Source of the DNA: Siderastrea radians
Lineage: Eukaryota; Cnidaria; Anthozoa; Scleractinia; Rhizangiidae
Direction of reading: 5' to 3'
Assembly (NCBI GenBank): GCA_964017195.1
Contig: OZ024894.1
Span: forward strand, 31,894,388 to 31,958,387
Length of the DNA: 64,000 bases
Position 1 is the first letter of the stretch; each line of letters opens with the position of its first letter. Under the pieces are notes generated by a model, which was given only the letters and a program-made list of their open reading frames with translations, did no database searches and was not told where the DNA came from. Below are positions 22,630 through 33,784 of this stretch, one piece after another. A program made the translations under genes and the position numbers.

Positions 22630-24352
22630 AACCTCGTTCCCAGGGTCTCTCTCTCCCCGCCCCCCAGAGCGAGAGAAGAGAGACCCTGGTTGGGTCTGGT
22701 CACGTGCCCCCCAGAATTTGGGGGGGGGGACAAAAAAATCGTTGATGGGAGGGGCGGCTTAGAGTGTTTTTGTCAATACTAAGCCTACGAGAGAGCGTAA
22801 AGTGTTGCCACCAAAATAAACACATATTTCACGGTTCCGGTATGTTGCATTACGGCCATGTACATGTCGCAGTGCAATCCAGTGCAAACGCCGAAAAAAT
22901 CTATCAATCGTCCAGTAACAGAAATCCAAGTTGTTGCAGGTTGTGTGGATTTGTTAAAGACGTGAATTATTGCAAAAATCTCTTTGCGGAAGCCAAAAAG
23001 CAATTGCTTGCCGTGGCGGAGGAGGTTTACGGAATTAAGGCCTCTGCTTCGCAAAGTAAACGAAGAATTAAGGCCACATCCATTATGTAGGCCTTGTGAA
23101 AGAAGGTTAAGGAACTTTAAAGAATTTAAGGACATCATATCTGAAAGTCAACGCTACTTCGAAAGAAGCGAACGGGTGAAGCGTTGTATCGATGTGTCGC
23201 CGTCTGCGCTCCGGACTTTGAAGACCGTGAAGGATCAGAAAACGAGTCGTCGCGGACTGAGTTTTCCTGCCGTTGCCGCCGAAGAGCAGTTAAGCGTCCA
23301 GTCTTGTACAGAAAAGGAGGTTAGAACAGGAAAATGATTTTATATTGCTCCGGTATTGAATATTTTACGCGAACGACGGCAGTCCGCGCGTTATGTTCTT
23401 TCATGTTGTTGATAAAATTTAGACACCTGAAATTTTCTCACTCTTTCATTCAGGATGACCTTGAGGTGCTGCAGATTTCCCAACCCTGGAATCTGCAGGA
23501 AAGTGAAGCTCAGCCAAAGGTAAATATATTTTTAAGCTTTTTTTCATTCATTCAATTCGCTAGTAATTTGGCTCTAGACTTTCGAAATAAAATCAGAATT
23601 TATACTGACGTGTAAGCTTACCGTATGTGTATTCGCTCTACCCGTTCGTTGTTTATTTCTTCATCGTTTACTATGATATTTCTTTTTCTGTAGATTGACC
23701 AACCAGAGCCGCTGGAAAACCTTCAGGCCAGCAATCGGCAGGAAAGTTTTGTTGAACCAAAGGTACATTTATTTTTAGGAATGCTTTCAATTATTCAGTT
23801 CGCTTAGGTCGGCTACTTGTGAAATAAATATAGAATTGCGGCCGTGTTTGGATGGCGTTGTTTATTTCATTATTCGTGTTGATTTCTTTTTCTGTAGATC
23901 CAGCCGCTATCCGAAGAAGAAGTTCTTAAAAAAGTTCTCGCTGAAGTAGAAAAGGAGTTAATAGAGGTGGCGCGAAGAGTGACTAAATCTGTACTCAGGG
24001 AGCGTGGATTTACCGGAATGAGCACTCTAACAACATCTCGTCCACGATAAATTGCCTCGAGAAAAACCACTTGCTTGACTTTGAAATTTATGTTCGAATA
24101 GATGCTATTCGAAACGGCGGCCTGAAGACTGCTGTAAAACATGACACGTTTAATGGCGGTCGGCGCGCACGATTGATAGCCCCGTTGAGCCCCGTTTTGA
24201 AATCGACAAACGATAACGCGACAAAATACTTGACATTAGAGGACCCCTCCCTTATGTTCTAATTTGTCCAGGAGGCACGTGACCAGACCCAACCAGGGTC
24301 TCTCCTCTCTCGCTCTAGGGGGCGGGGAGAGAGAGACCCTGGGAACGAGGTT
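22630..24352. mobile_element. innermost element, ~79-bp TIRs, 10-bp TSD, carries a spliced zinc-protein gene
   Basis: Left AACCTCGTTCCCAGGGTCTC through GGTCTGGTCACGTGCC (22630 to about 22709) matches in inverse the right end (about 24273-24352), with only a few differences. Each TIR is itself partly palindromic (AGGGTCTCTC... GAGAGACCCT). GTTTTGAATA lies directly outside both ends (22619-22628 and 24353-24362), with one unmatched base before the left TIR. Long TIRs plus a 9-11-bp TSD resemble Mutator-like elements, but no transposase is present. A relic end of the same family lies at 36310-36336. Confidence 0.83.
22842..24050 (+). CDS. spliced gene for a small ZAD-like (C2..C2) zinc protein, one frameshift in exon 1
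   Basis: Proposed exons are 22842-23319, 23454-23519, 23694-23762 and 23898-24050. All introns are GT-AG and phase 0. Exon 1 reads SCCRLCGFVKDVNYCKNLF, then after a one-base frame change between about 22990 and 23050 LRPLLRKVNEELRPHPLCRP, CERRLRNFKEFK and ISESQRYFERSERVKRCID. The spacing CxxC, about 45-50 residues, CxxC followed by ERRLRNFxxFK resembles the insect ZAD zinc-binding domain and similar cnidarian domains. Exons 2 (22 codons) and 3 (23 codons) are alike in sequence, and so are the introns after them, which points to exon duplication. Exon 4 is a charged helix (SEEEVLKKVLAEVEKELIEV) ending ...TTSRPR and TAA 24048-24050. The gene fills the element between its TIRs. No transposase domain is seen. 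Function is unknown; DNA or protein binding is a guess from the fold. Confidence 0.62.
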
Positions 24353-24639
24353 GTTTTGAATATACGCGACAATTTCCCCACTCGCAGGAATATTCTGGAA
24401 ACCAATCAGAGCGCGAGAAGAACAATAGAACCATTTGAAAACAATAACAAACGGTCGCAAGGCCGTTTGGGTGAAGGTGGGCCTTTAAACACGGTCAGGG
24501 TTTAAAGGCCTCGGCGGCACACCCCCGCCCAAACTTCCCTAACGTCCCCTCCCTCCCCCCCCCGGGATAATTTGTAAGGGACGTGACAGGAAGTCGATAG
24601 CCCACTTTTATCTGGCGAATGATTTTGTTGTTTAATTGA

Positions 24640-24737
24640 AATAAATTCAACTCAGCGCCGAGTTCCTGGACTTATTATCGACACAATTTGCAGGGCCCCA
24701 CTGAAAACCGCCAAGGCGAGTGGGCTCCCTGGTTAAA

Positions 24738-24767
<30 letters not shown>
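24640..24767 (+). repeat. retroelement 3' end with (ATT)n tail
   Basis: Sequence ending GGGCTCCCTGGTTAAATATT runs into ATT repeats (24737-24767), the form of a short retroposon tail. The 24770-25300 stretch beyond has no gene I recognise. Confidence 0.45.
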
Positions 24768-24768
<1 letters not shown>

Positions 24769-25302
24769 AATGCCACTTAGGTTATTGGGAGAATCGAACA
24801 CTCAAAGGCCTATAAAATACGTGCCTTGGTTGTATGTAACCCACCTAGGCAAGTAATGTTAGCTTAAAAATTGTGCAACGAGCTCAAAGGTGTCAACTGG
24901 ATGTACGACATTTTTTTAAATATGCCCTCGTTTAAAACGATCCCTTAGTTGCATGCATTAATGATGAAAATTTAAAATAAAACCAATGAAAGTGTCACCA
25001 AAAACGTATGGCCACTTGCAATATGCATTTGAAGACAATTATAAACTAGGGAAATTTTCTTACTAGAAAAGTAGTGTAAACGCAAACTAAAGATAAGGGA
25101 AAAGCAACTTCTTTTATACATTTAAATGCCATTAATTTTTTGAATTCGTAAGCTCTTTAATATTGGTTCACCTTTATTTATGGAAAATACAAACATTTGT
25201 ATTTCCCATGCTGGATCAGAGCTCGAGTGACAGTACCATTCGTTCAGTCCCTTTAAAAAACAATTATAAACTTAATTGATCAAAGTATATCAGCATGAAA
25301 TG

Positions 25303-26989
25303 CAGTCGAACCTCTCGGTACGGACACCTCTCTAATGCGGACACCTCTCTATTACGGACAGTTTCCAATGTCCCGAAAAAATTCTCGTATATTTTCTTTA
25401 AAAAAACCCTCTGTAATACGGACTCTCTCTAATACGGACAACGGATACTTAACTTCGGCCCCAAAGAGTAAACTCGTAACCTCTTTGTTACGGACACTGC
25501 GGTGATCAGGTGTGTATGGATGGGCTTTGCAAGGTGATTTCAAAAGCCCAATCGCTGTATATCAACCAACGATTTGCGAAAGGTGTACAGAGGAACATAA
25601 CAGACCTTTTTAAGGCCTGAATAACTATAACATAAAGATCTTTTCTATTACATTTTGTACTCTAGTTACTGTTTACTGCACTTGCAAAATAGCGAAAGAC
25701 GCTTTCAGAATTGTACTTTACGTTACTTTTTACAAGCAGCATTGCGCTGTAGCCCGTTTCGTTTTAAAACAGTGATTTGTCTACTTACTTTGTAGCTGAG
25801 ATGTACGATGTCGTATGCTACTGAAAGACATGCAGTGTCTGTGTACTGTGAATCAAGTTTATAAAGACGAGTGTGAGCCTGGTTTTTAGCTACTGAACAC
25901 TTAAAACTGTAAGTGGAGTCATAAAAGTGACGTCATCGTGGTGACCTCTTCTATACGGACACCTCTCTAATACGGACACTTTGCTCTGTCCCTTCGGTGT
26001 CATAAAGACACCTTCATACGGACACCTCTCTAATACGGACACTTTGCTCTGTCCCTTCGGTGTCATAAAGACACCTTCATACGGACACCTCTCTAATACG
26101 GACACTTTGCTCTGTCCCTTCGGTGTCATAAAGACACCTTCATACGGATACCTCTCTAATACGGACACTTTGCTCTGTCCCTTCGGTGTCATAAAGACAC
26201 CTCCATACGGATACCTCTCTAATACGGACACTTTGCTCTGTCCCTTCGGTGTCATAAAGACACCTTCATACGGATACCTCTCTAATACGGACACTTTGCT
26301 CTGTCCCTTCGGTGTCATAAAGACACCTTCATACGGATACCTCTCTAATACGGACACTTTGCTCTGTCCCTTCGGTGTCATAAAGACACCTTCATACGGA
26401 TACCTCTCTAATACGGATACTTTGCTCTGTCCCTTCGGTGTCATAAAGACACCTTCATACGGATACCTCTCTAATACGGATACTTTGCTCTGTCCCTTCG
26501 GTGTCATAAAGACACCTTCATACGGATACCTCTCTAATACGGACACTTTGCTCTGTCCCTTCGGTGTCATAAAGACACCTTCATACGGATACCTCTCTAA
26601 TACGGATACTTTGCTCTGTCCCTTCGGTGTCATAAAGACACCTTCATACGGATACCTCTCTAATACGGACACTTTGCTCTGTCCCTTCGGTGTCATAAAG
26701 ACACCTTCATACGGATACCTCTCTAATACGGACACTTTGCTCTGTCCCTTCGGTGTCATAAAGACACCTTCATACGGACACCTCTCTAATACGGACACTT
26801 TGCTCTGTCCCTTCGGTGTCATAAAGACACCTTCATACGGATACCTCTCTAATACGGACACTTTGCTCTGTCCCTTCGGTGTCATAAAGACACCTTCATA
26901 CGGACACCTCTCTAATACGGACACTTTGCTCTGTCCCTTCGGACACTTTGCTCTGTCCCTTCGGTGTCCGTATGAGAGAGGTTCGACTG
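25303..26989. mobile_element. pogo/Tc1-like TIR element expanded internally by a satellite
   Basis: CAGTCGAACCTCTC at 25303 is matched by GAGAGGTTCGACTG ending at 26989, and both are followed inward by (TA)CGGACACC words. TA follows the right end; the left side has TG. Terminal-type words such as CACCTCTCTAATACGGACA recur at 25320-25345, 25410-25440 and throughout the satellite, so the array probably arose by amplifying the element's own end. No transposase is encoded. Confidence 0.75.
25950..26966. repeat. 63-bp tandem array, 16 units, open on both strands
   Basis: The unit contains CTCTGTCCCTTCGGTGTCAT, AAAGACACCTTCATACGGA and TACCTCTCTAATACGGACAC. TTTGCTCTG recurs every 63 bp from 25980 to 26925, with a final short unit at 26947. 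Units differ at few sites, mainly GGACACC/GGATACC. As 63 is divisible by three and the unit lacks stops in one frame of each strand, it yields a 371-codon frame (+) and a 428-codon frame (-) of 21-residue repeats. I treat both as chance frames. Confidence 0.95.
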
Positions 26990-27063
26990 TACAAGTGGGT
27001 ACCGCTACAGTGTTGGGCAAGCGTAATAAAATGCCCCGGGGAAAATATGATAGAGCAGCACTT

Positions 27064-27667
27064 TTACACTCAAACGAAGAAAACCGTGAACGCTGAAAAT
27101 ATTCCTGGAATGTGTGTTTTGACCAATCGCGCGCGAGACCCTGCAACCGTAGAAAACGAATGGGATTCTCAGTCACGGAATCAAGTTGGTTCTCGAATTG
27201 TTTTGAAAGGCCTCAAGATTTAATCTTCATCTTTATCTTACAGGAATTGAAATTACTATTCCTTTCTATCTGAGAGCCACATGCACTACGCAAGCGAAAA
27301 TATGTTTGAGCGCTTTTGGATAATAAAATTTTTCGACATGGCGGCCCAACGACTAGCGGTTCCAACACTTCAAATAAAAGCAACTCAACCGACAGTTATT
27401 TCACCTTGATGTAAAAATTGCAATGTCCTCCCTTAAAATTCGCCCAAAGCTGCTATTATTTCTGATAGCACAGCTGACTCGATTTATTTAGGCCGAAATC
27501 GTTAAATCTTGAGGTCTTTCAAAACAAATTGAGAACCAAATCCTTTCCGTGACTGAGCAACCCATTCTTTTTCTGCTGTTACAAGGTATCGCACGTGATT
27601 GGTCAAAACACAATGAACATTCCAAAAATATTTTCAGTGTTCACGGTTTTCTTCGTTTGAGTGTAAG
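27064..27667. mobile_element. fold-back element, ~600 bp
   Basis: TTACACTCAAACGAAGAAAA at the left mirrors TTTTCTTCGTTTGAGTGTAA at the right. The inner parts also match in inverse (TCGAATTGTTTTGAAAGGCC and TCAAGATTTAA against TTAAATCTTGAGGTCTTTC). No clear duplication of the target is seen. Confidence 0.8.
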
Positions 27668-30600
27668 TGAATGAACACATCATTAAGGTTACCGTGTATC
27701 TTCAGAGGTGTCTTCAGTCTTACGCATGTAGCGCTTCTCAGTTTCGCCGCAGATACCCCAAACCCTATATCAAATTAAAGCTTATAAAACTGGCTATTTG
27801 AATATGCCACTAACTTTTCACAAAAACGAATTTTTAAGTTTTCCGCGAAGTCTGAATATGAAGGTCTAGATCCCCTTTTGAAAGCTCCAGCTCAAAGGGA
27901 ATTTTAAAGTTTGCAATTTTTTTGGCTTGCTGAAAGTCCGGCACATAAGGGCTATAAAACCGTGTTGGGGTTTTCCTTTATTCAGCCTCGTTCAAAAGCT
28001 TTCAAACATTTTCTAAATCGTAAGAAAAACATACGGAGTAACGGCACAGAAATGGTTCTTAACGAAAAAATATTTAGAATTATTGAATTCCTCGACACGT
28101 TCTTGTTGAAGAAGCGTCAAGCTAGCGACTCTCCAAATTTGATTAAAATCGTACAAATCGCCTTTGAGTTGAAACTCTTTAAAGTGTCACCTTCAAGCGA
28201 AAAATGAAAGCCGAGAAATAGCGCTCAAAAGAAAATCTTCGCTACGCAAACAAACACCGCCTCCAAACACCTTTGCCGACAGTAGACCAATCAGTGGGCG
28301 CTATTTTATCTTCCGGTCACCTCCCGTGGAAATTTCGCGCAATATTCTCTCCACGCAAATCCTAGTGTTCCTAAATTCAACCGTCTTACCATTTTGTCGA
28401 ATTTCTTTCAATGTTGGACGTCGTTTAACTGATATTATCGTGATGGGGAGAACCAAAAGAGCGAAAACCTCAAGCCAACCAGCTTGGCCTAAACTGAAGC
28501 GGCCAAGGCGGGCAAAAAAGCGAAGCGAAGTGAAACTGAGCGCTGTGGAGCGCTGTGATTGAATAAGTACAACTGCAGCAGCTCTTTTGAACAGCGCTTC
28601 TTATATTGGTTGAATGGGTACTTACTGTAGTGTCAAGCTTAGCAAAGCTTATAATTGAACAATGCTCAAAGGGCTTATTTTTACTTGCGTTATCAAGCAA
28701 TCGCATAGCGCGTGTTCGACACACAATTGTTTTGTCCGTTTCTCGCCTGCAAATAGGGAATTTTTAAAGGCAATTGTTGGTATTCAAAAGATTTCAATAT
28801 TGTTTAGACATATTTGTATCTTTCCAAAAGAGTGAATAAAGTAACAACAAAAGAGCGGTTTCATCGGGATCTGATAGGCCAATGTACAAATGAGTGAAAC
28901 TACTAGCTGTGACAGCAAGCGAGTTTCCCTGCCAAGAGATCAAAAGGTCGTCTCCCAACGTTGGCTATATACCACGGGCTACGTGTACACTGTATTAACA
29001 AATCTAAAATAATAAAATTCTTCTTTTTGCATTAAAATCAAAACATTGAAGAAAATCAAAAGAGAACACGGGTAAAACGAGTTGAATTTAAATTCACTAT
29101 TTCTTTATTGTCGGTTCTTTGTTTACGCTATGCGGGAGCTGGTAAACGGTAACAGTTATCAGGTTACTTGAATGATTGTGTGTTGTAAACTGTATTCATG
29201 TTAGGTCGCTTGTTCAGGGCTGCTCTACTATCCCAGAGAGATCAAACGGAGGTACTACAATGTATTCCATCGAATTGCAGTAATAACAGATGCTGTACGT
29301 TTCCGCGTAGTTTGCGCTCGCAAAATATTGTTTGGTATTAACTCGTCTGGCGATTCACTGTCACTATTGCGATTAAAATCAGTCCAAACATTCAATAACC
29401 CTCTTTCTTCCGTTCTAAGGATATTTTGCCTGCTCGCTCCGATACTCTCCTCGTAATTGGAAGGTTCTGACGGCCATTCCCGATGATATGAACCTTTGTC
29501 TGATGCAGCGAGGCTACAACGTGTTTCCTCTGTCATGCTTTTCTTGTCTTCTGAGTTTTCCTCTTTTTTCGCTTTTTGGAGTTAGCCCAAGGACATTTCC
29601 GCGGCCTGTGGGTTTCCATAGCAAAGTCATAACTTAGAAAACCGGGCTCTAACGACAAAAATATAACATCAACGGACATAGAACGCTTCGGGAAACAATA
29701 AATATGGAGGCTCTCCCATAAACAATCTTTCCCGCGAAAATCGTTCTGGATGGCTGCACTCGCATCAGTTAGCTGTCAATCAAAAATGAACTTACACTTC
29801 CGTTGGAAAACGGTCATCCCATTTTCTTGGCGAATATTTGCTATTTTTTCAAATTTCTTTTTCGGAATTAAAAGATTCCAAGGAAACGTTTATTTTTATG
29901 GAAAAAATAAAAATCGTAAATTTACCATTTTTAACGTGCACGGTAACCTTAATTTAAAAAAAATCATATAACTTAAAAATTATAGAAGTAGGACGGCTTA
30001 GAGAAGCTAGAAAATAGAAATCATAGTGAGTTTAATCATATAACAAGCGAGTGTAGCGAAGTTACAGTTTTACACTACATTATTAGCATCTAGGTCACCC
30101 ATGGTGTAATAACTACTGGAAACGCGTTCAAATTCTGTAGATACTGTACGCCGAAGGAAGTTACTAATTAAAAGCCAGGGAACGAGAAACAAGGAACCGG
30201 GAAGCGGGAACGGGCAACGGGGAACAGAAGTCTGGGAACGAGCAGTCAACAGTCTTCCAAATAAAAAATCAAAATGGCCGAGAAAAAAATCTCCGGAGGA
30301 AAAAAGAACCACACAAATAGCAAGATATACCGTAAATGACTCAGAAAATACGATTCAAAAGGAGCTTGGAATCGTAAGTTGGGATTTATTTGTCTCAAAT
30401 GCCTTATGGCAGAAGCAGCATATTACCGTTTGTAAAGTGCAACTGGCCAGGTTTTATACCACGATGAATCGCGGTGTGCGACACATGCAGACTGCACACT
30501 TGCAGACCTGCAGACACGGAAACAAGACTCGGAGTTTTGTAGACTTGCTAGGCTCGATTTCGAGCCGTTTGCGCAAGACGGCTATAAAAGTTATAAAATG

Positions 30601-31289
30601 GAGTTGGAAGGCCTACGGGACTCCTACATCACGTTTTTTTTCGCCGCCAATTTGCTTCTTGTGTTTTTGTAGTGGGTTTAGTTTGGAGGATTTTTGTATG
30701 GTGACTGAATTGAGCAGTTACAACTAAGGCGTCGCATTTTTTAAGACTTTGATCTCGAGGTCATATCTGATCAATTTTCCGATAACCGGTGGATTCTTCC
30801 ACACGGTGGGTATAAATACACAATGGAAAACCCCTGCCAAGCACAATGTCTTGTAATTCTCGCAAAGTACACGAGCTTGCATAAGAGCAAATCACAAAGC
30901 CAATCCCGGCAACTGATGAGAACCATGTGGAGGGTCAAAACCATGATCTTGCTGGTACATATTGGCATATACAAACACGCGGTCGATAGACTTGCTAAGA
31001 GCAGGAAGAAAGATTTAAAGCTCCTAGACACGAAACTCTCAGTTTCAAGAGGAGCTTACTCACACATGTTTGACTGAGGTAGAGAGTTTCATGGACAAGT
31101 GCGAATTCCAAAAGGTTCAAGAATCTTTTTCCTTGCAAAATGCTGACGTCAATAATTGGTAAGCCACATTTTATCTAGTCAATGCTTTATTAAACAGAAA
31201 CCTTGCAGAGATTAATTAACCATATCCCAGAGAATAGAATTTCCACTAACCAGTGTCAGCTAAACAAAGACAAGGAAAGATTGCTAACT
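27668..31289. other. no recognised gene; several short frames of unknown meaning
   Basis: This stretch has frames such as 27911-28207 (+), 28326-28562 (+, a basic GRTKRAKTSSQPAWPKLKRP run), 29255-29536 (-, acidic and Ser-rich) and 30823-31077 (+). None shows a domain, splice context or repetition that would support it. A GGGAACGG-type purine run lies at 30175-30245. Confidence 0.4.
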
Positions 31290-31430
31290 ATATATGTTGT
31301 GGTTCAATTTCTTTCCTTGGTTCAATTTTTATTTTCCTTTGTTTTTGTGTATGGTAATGTATGATAATGAGAATAGAACAAAAGAAAATAAAAATTGAAC
31401 CAAGGATAAAATGGAACCACAACATATACA
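31290..31430. mobile_element. short fold-back (hairpin) repeat, ~140 bp
   Basis: ATATGTTGTGGTTCAATTTC and CCTTGGTTCAATTTTTATTT pair with AAATAAAAATTGAACCAAGG and AATGGAACCACAACATAT. The loop around 31355-31380 is short, so one strand can fold along nearly its whole length. It looks like a small MITE. Confidence 0.8.
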
Positions 31431-32209
31431 TACATGTACCAAGAGAAGAAATTTATACTGGCATTTCGCCGGCATTTTACTGGGATTACCCGAAAGAAAG
31501 GATTTGGGGAGCCTCGAAGCACCTGTAATAAAATTATCGCCAGAAAGAACAGCATTTTGTATTTGTTTCTAGCTTAGGAAATGTCCAAATGTGCCTTATT
31601 TCACCAGAGGTAACCACATTAAATTCCAAATTCGGTTAATTATAGAATTTCCTGTCATCAAGTTACTTTATGGCTCCGGGATCCTCCTTTTCGGGGAGGG
31701 GCGGAGGCTAATTTTCAGAACAGGCTGGTAATCTAGCCCACGAGACGTCCCGCAAGTGGAAAAACTTGCACTCTGTGTCGCACTTTAAGCATGAGACATT
31801 CACGGTTCTTCAGTATGAGTAGGAATTTGGAGCAATCATCAAGGAATCTCTAAAGCGCACATTCAGATGGGAAGCAAAGTACTATACACATACTGTCCTG
31901 CTCCTCAATCTGCCATGCCCCTTAATGCTATAGCTACGATGGCACCTTTGCCAAGTAAGGACATACCACAGGTATGGAGGACCAGATCAAAGAGTGGCTA
32001 GAGAGATATAGACCAGTACGCCAACGGACAGGTAGGAGCGAGACCACAAAATATTAAGCTGGGGCCTTGCCACCAGCTGTCTAGCCTCTGCACTGTTCAG
32101 CCAACTCGCAACGAGTCTGAAGAGAGACTTCGATTCCCTGAAGAAAGCAATGTATCATCAGCGAATGCAGTACTACAACACGTTGTTAGCATACAGTTAG
32201 GAAGGACAA

Positions 32210-32464
32210 ATGAAACGCTGCCTTTATATGTACAATTTAATAAACTCGGACAATAGAAACAACATGATCATCCGAGGTTCGGACCATCACAGTCACAACA
32301 CTCGGTCAAAGGACACTGTTCGAATCATAAAATCAGATACTAACTGGGGACTGCTTAGATCCCTGAATAGTGCCTTACTTGACTGGAATGCCCTGCCTAT
32401 GGAGATGAGAAACCTATCTTATAATGCTTTTAGAATGTCGTTACATAATAGGTTTAAGTTTTAA
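32210..32464 (+). pseudogene. LINE ORF2 C-terminal end, 5'-truncated
   Basis: Encodes CLYMYNLINSDNR, then HSHNTRSKDTVRII and LNSALLDWNALPMEMRNLSY NAFRMSLHNRFKF, stop. The order xHNTR ... WNxLPxxxRN ... F is the conserved extreme C-terminus of CR1/Jockey/RTE-like ORF2 proteins. It is followed by about 175 bp of 3' UTR and an ATT tail at 32640-32677. The coding frame upstream is lost, as in 5'-truncated copies. Sequence 31430-32200 before it is not recognisable. Confidence 0.7.
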
Positions 32465-32637
32465 AATAGCTTTCCATTTTGTTCTACTTTTAAGTAGAAC
32501 TTAGGTGTTTAATCCCTCTTAATTTTCTAATATTTAAATTAGCATTTTAGTATTTTAGTTAGTTTTATCTTGTTATATTTTCACAATGCCCTATTGAAAA
32601 CCACCTTGTGTGATATAGGCCATCTGTATAAAGAATT

Positions 32638-32639
<2 letters not shown>

Positions 32640-32677
<38 letters not shown>
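32640..32677 (+). repeat. (ATT)n tail of the preceding LINE fragment
   Basis: ATT repeats directly follow GTATAAAGAATTG, the 3' end of the LINE fragment at 32210. Sequence 32680-33500 holds a short (GAT)n run near 32946 and nothing coding. Confidence 0.75.
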
Positions 32678-33504
32678 AAGTGAGACCGGAAAACAATATT
32701 ATAATTATTAGTTAATCATTAGTAATACACCTCTCATCAAATTAGAACCAGTGTTTCATAAATTTTAAATAAGCCTCTGTTGTAGGTAATATACATTTAA
32801 ACTTAAATATCTAAGCAATTTAAATGCTTTATTCAATAAGTGATTTGAAACCGGGATACTATAGTGCAATACGTTTTCTACACTGTAAGACGCTCTTATA
32901 CTCACATTTTTCTCCTTATATGGTAAAATGACGCTATAGTTGAATGATGATGATGATGATGATGTACCTTATTTACTTGTATTAATTCCCAGGGATGTTA
33001 AATTAATAGTAGGAAGTAGTGAACCCTAAAACATCCCAGGGCATTGCTTTCTTTCTTACTCAGAAGGAGTACCTTACTGGAGTTAATTAATATGAAATTT
33101 AATTTAAATTACTGTAAAAGCTCTAATAGTCCTGCTCTCTAATACGCCTTCTTACCTACTACTTGCTAATTACAAATAAATTATTTGCTTACAATTATGT
33201 CATGACATTGGGGCTTGAAAATTATTTTATGTCTCGACTGATGCCGGGTATTATTTGAGTAGCCCCGCAGCTCTTAACAACCTCTAATTTCATTGGACCT
33301 TGGTATCACGCAGCTCTATTGTTTTCGGGGCTAGGGTCCATTGTTTTGTTGTTTGGTATATTGTTTTCTCAGCAAATCAGAGAAGACCTTGTAAGAACTG
33401 CGACATCGCCCTATTATTTTACTGCCAGACGAAGATGCGAAGAAGTGCAGCATTATGCATGTAATTATTAACATGTAATTCAGGTGAATAAATTCATTCA
33501 ACTA

Positions 33505-33645
33505 TTTTAAGTACCAATCAGTCAATCAATCAACCACTCAACCAACTGGCTGATAAATCAGTCAATCAGCCAATTAAAAAATAAATCATTCAATCAATCA
33601 ATCAATGAATCAGTCAATCAACAAATCAATAAATCAATCAATCTG
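33505..33645. repeat. degenerate (AATC)n tetranucleotide array
   Basis: Repeated CAATCAATCAAT words with CAGT, CAAC and TAAA variants extend over about 140 bp. Confidence 0.85.
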
Positions 33646-33784
33646 TCACTTCAGTGTTGCCAATGCGAATAACAAATGGTCCAGTAATGACAAGTGACTT
33701 TATTTGATGCACAGATTATGACTCACTCTCTTACTACCCCAGACCGTGATGGCAGTAGATCTCGAGACTTTAGTTCTTTTTGGT

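Larger units (their letters stand above)
21565..24484. mobile_element. TIR element with TTAA target site, host of the gene-bearing insertion
   Basis: AGGCCCACCTTCACCCAAAA at 21565 mirrors GTTTGGGTGAAGGTGGGCCT ending at 24484, and the match continues inward through GGCCTTGCG. TTAA flanks both ends (21561-21564, 24485-24488). Without the insert at 22630-24352 it is about 1.2 kb. The TTAA duplication fits piggyBac- or Kolobok-type elements. No transposase was found, so it is probably non-autonomous. Confidence 0.85.
20585..24566. mobile_element. outermost element of a four-level nest, 8-bp TSD ATAATTTG
   Basis: The left end begins CCGGGGGGGGAGGCACTCCC and the right end closes CCCTCCCTCCCCCCCCCGGG, giving inverted G-rich/C-rich termini. 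ATAATTTG occurs directly outside each end (20577-20584 and 24567-24574). An 8-bp TSD suits hAT or P superfamilies, but no transposase is present. Its own sequence is only about 410 bp (20585-20892, 21543-21564 and 24485-24566); the rest is later insertions. Two insertions share this host: a 650-bp fold-back and a TTAA element. Confidence 0.75.

Noticed and set aside
22551..22782. Short ORFs reading LVPRVSLSPPPRAREERPWLG (also at 24236-24460)
   Set aside because: They are translations of the palindromic TIR of the innermost nested element, not proteins.
26000..26966. CRISPR-like array
   Set aside because: Units are contiguous with no unique spacers, and the setting is eukaryotic transposon DNA.
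25890..27176. 428-codon (-) and 371-codon (+) repeat proteins
   Set aside because: Both arise from a 63-bp tandem array inside a TIR element; the two strands overlap fully and no signal, motif or flank supports either.
29255..29536. 93-codon acidic ORF, minus strand
   Set aside because: No domain, splice context or repetition found; it could be chance, though a small unknown exon cannot be excluded.
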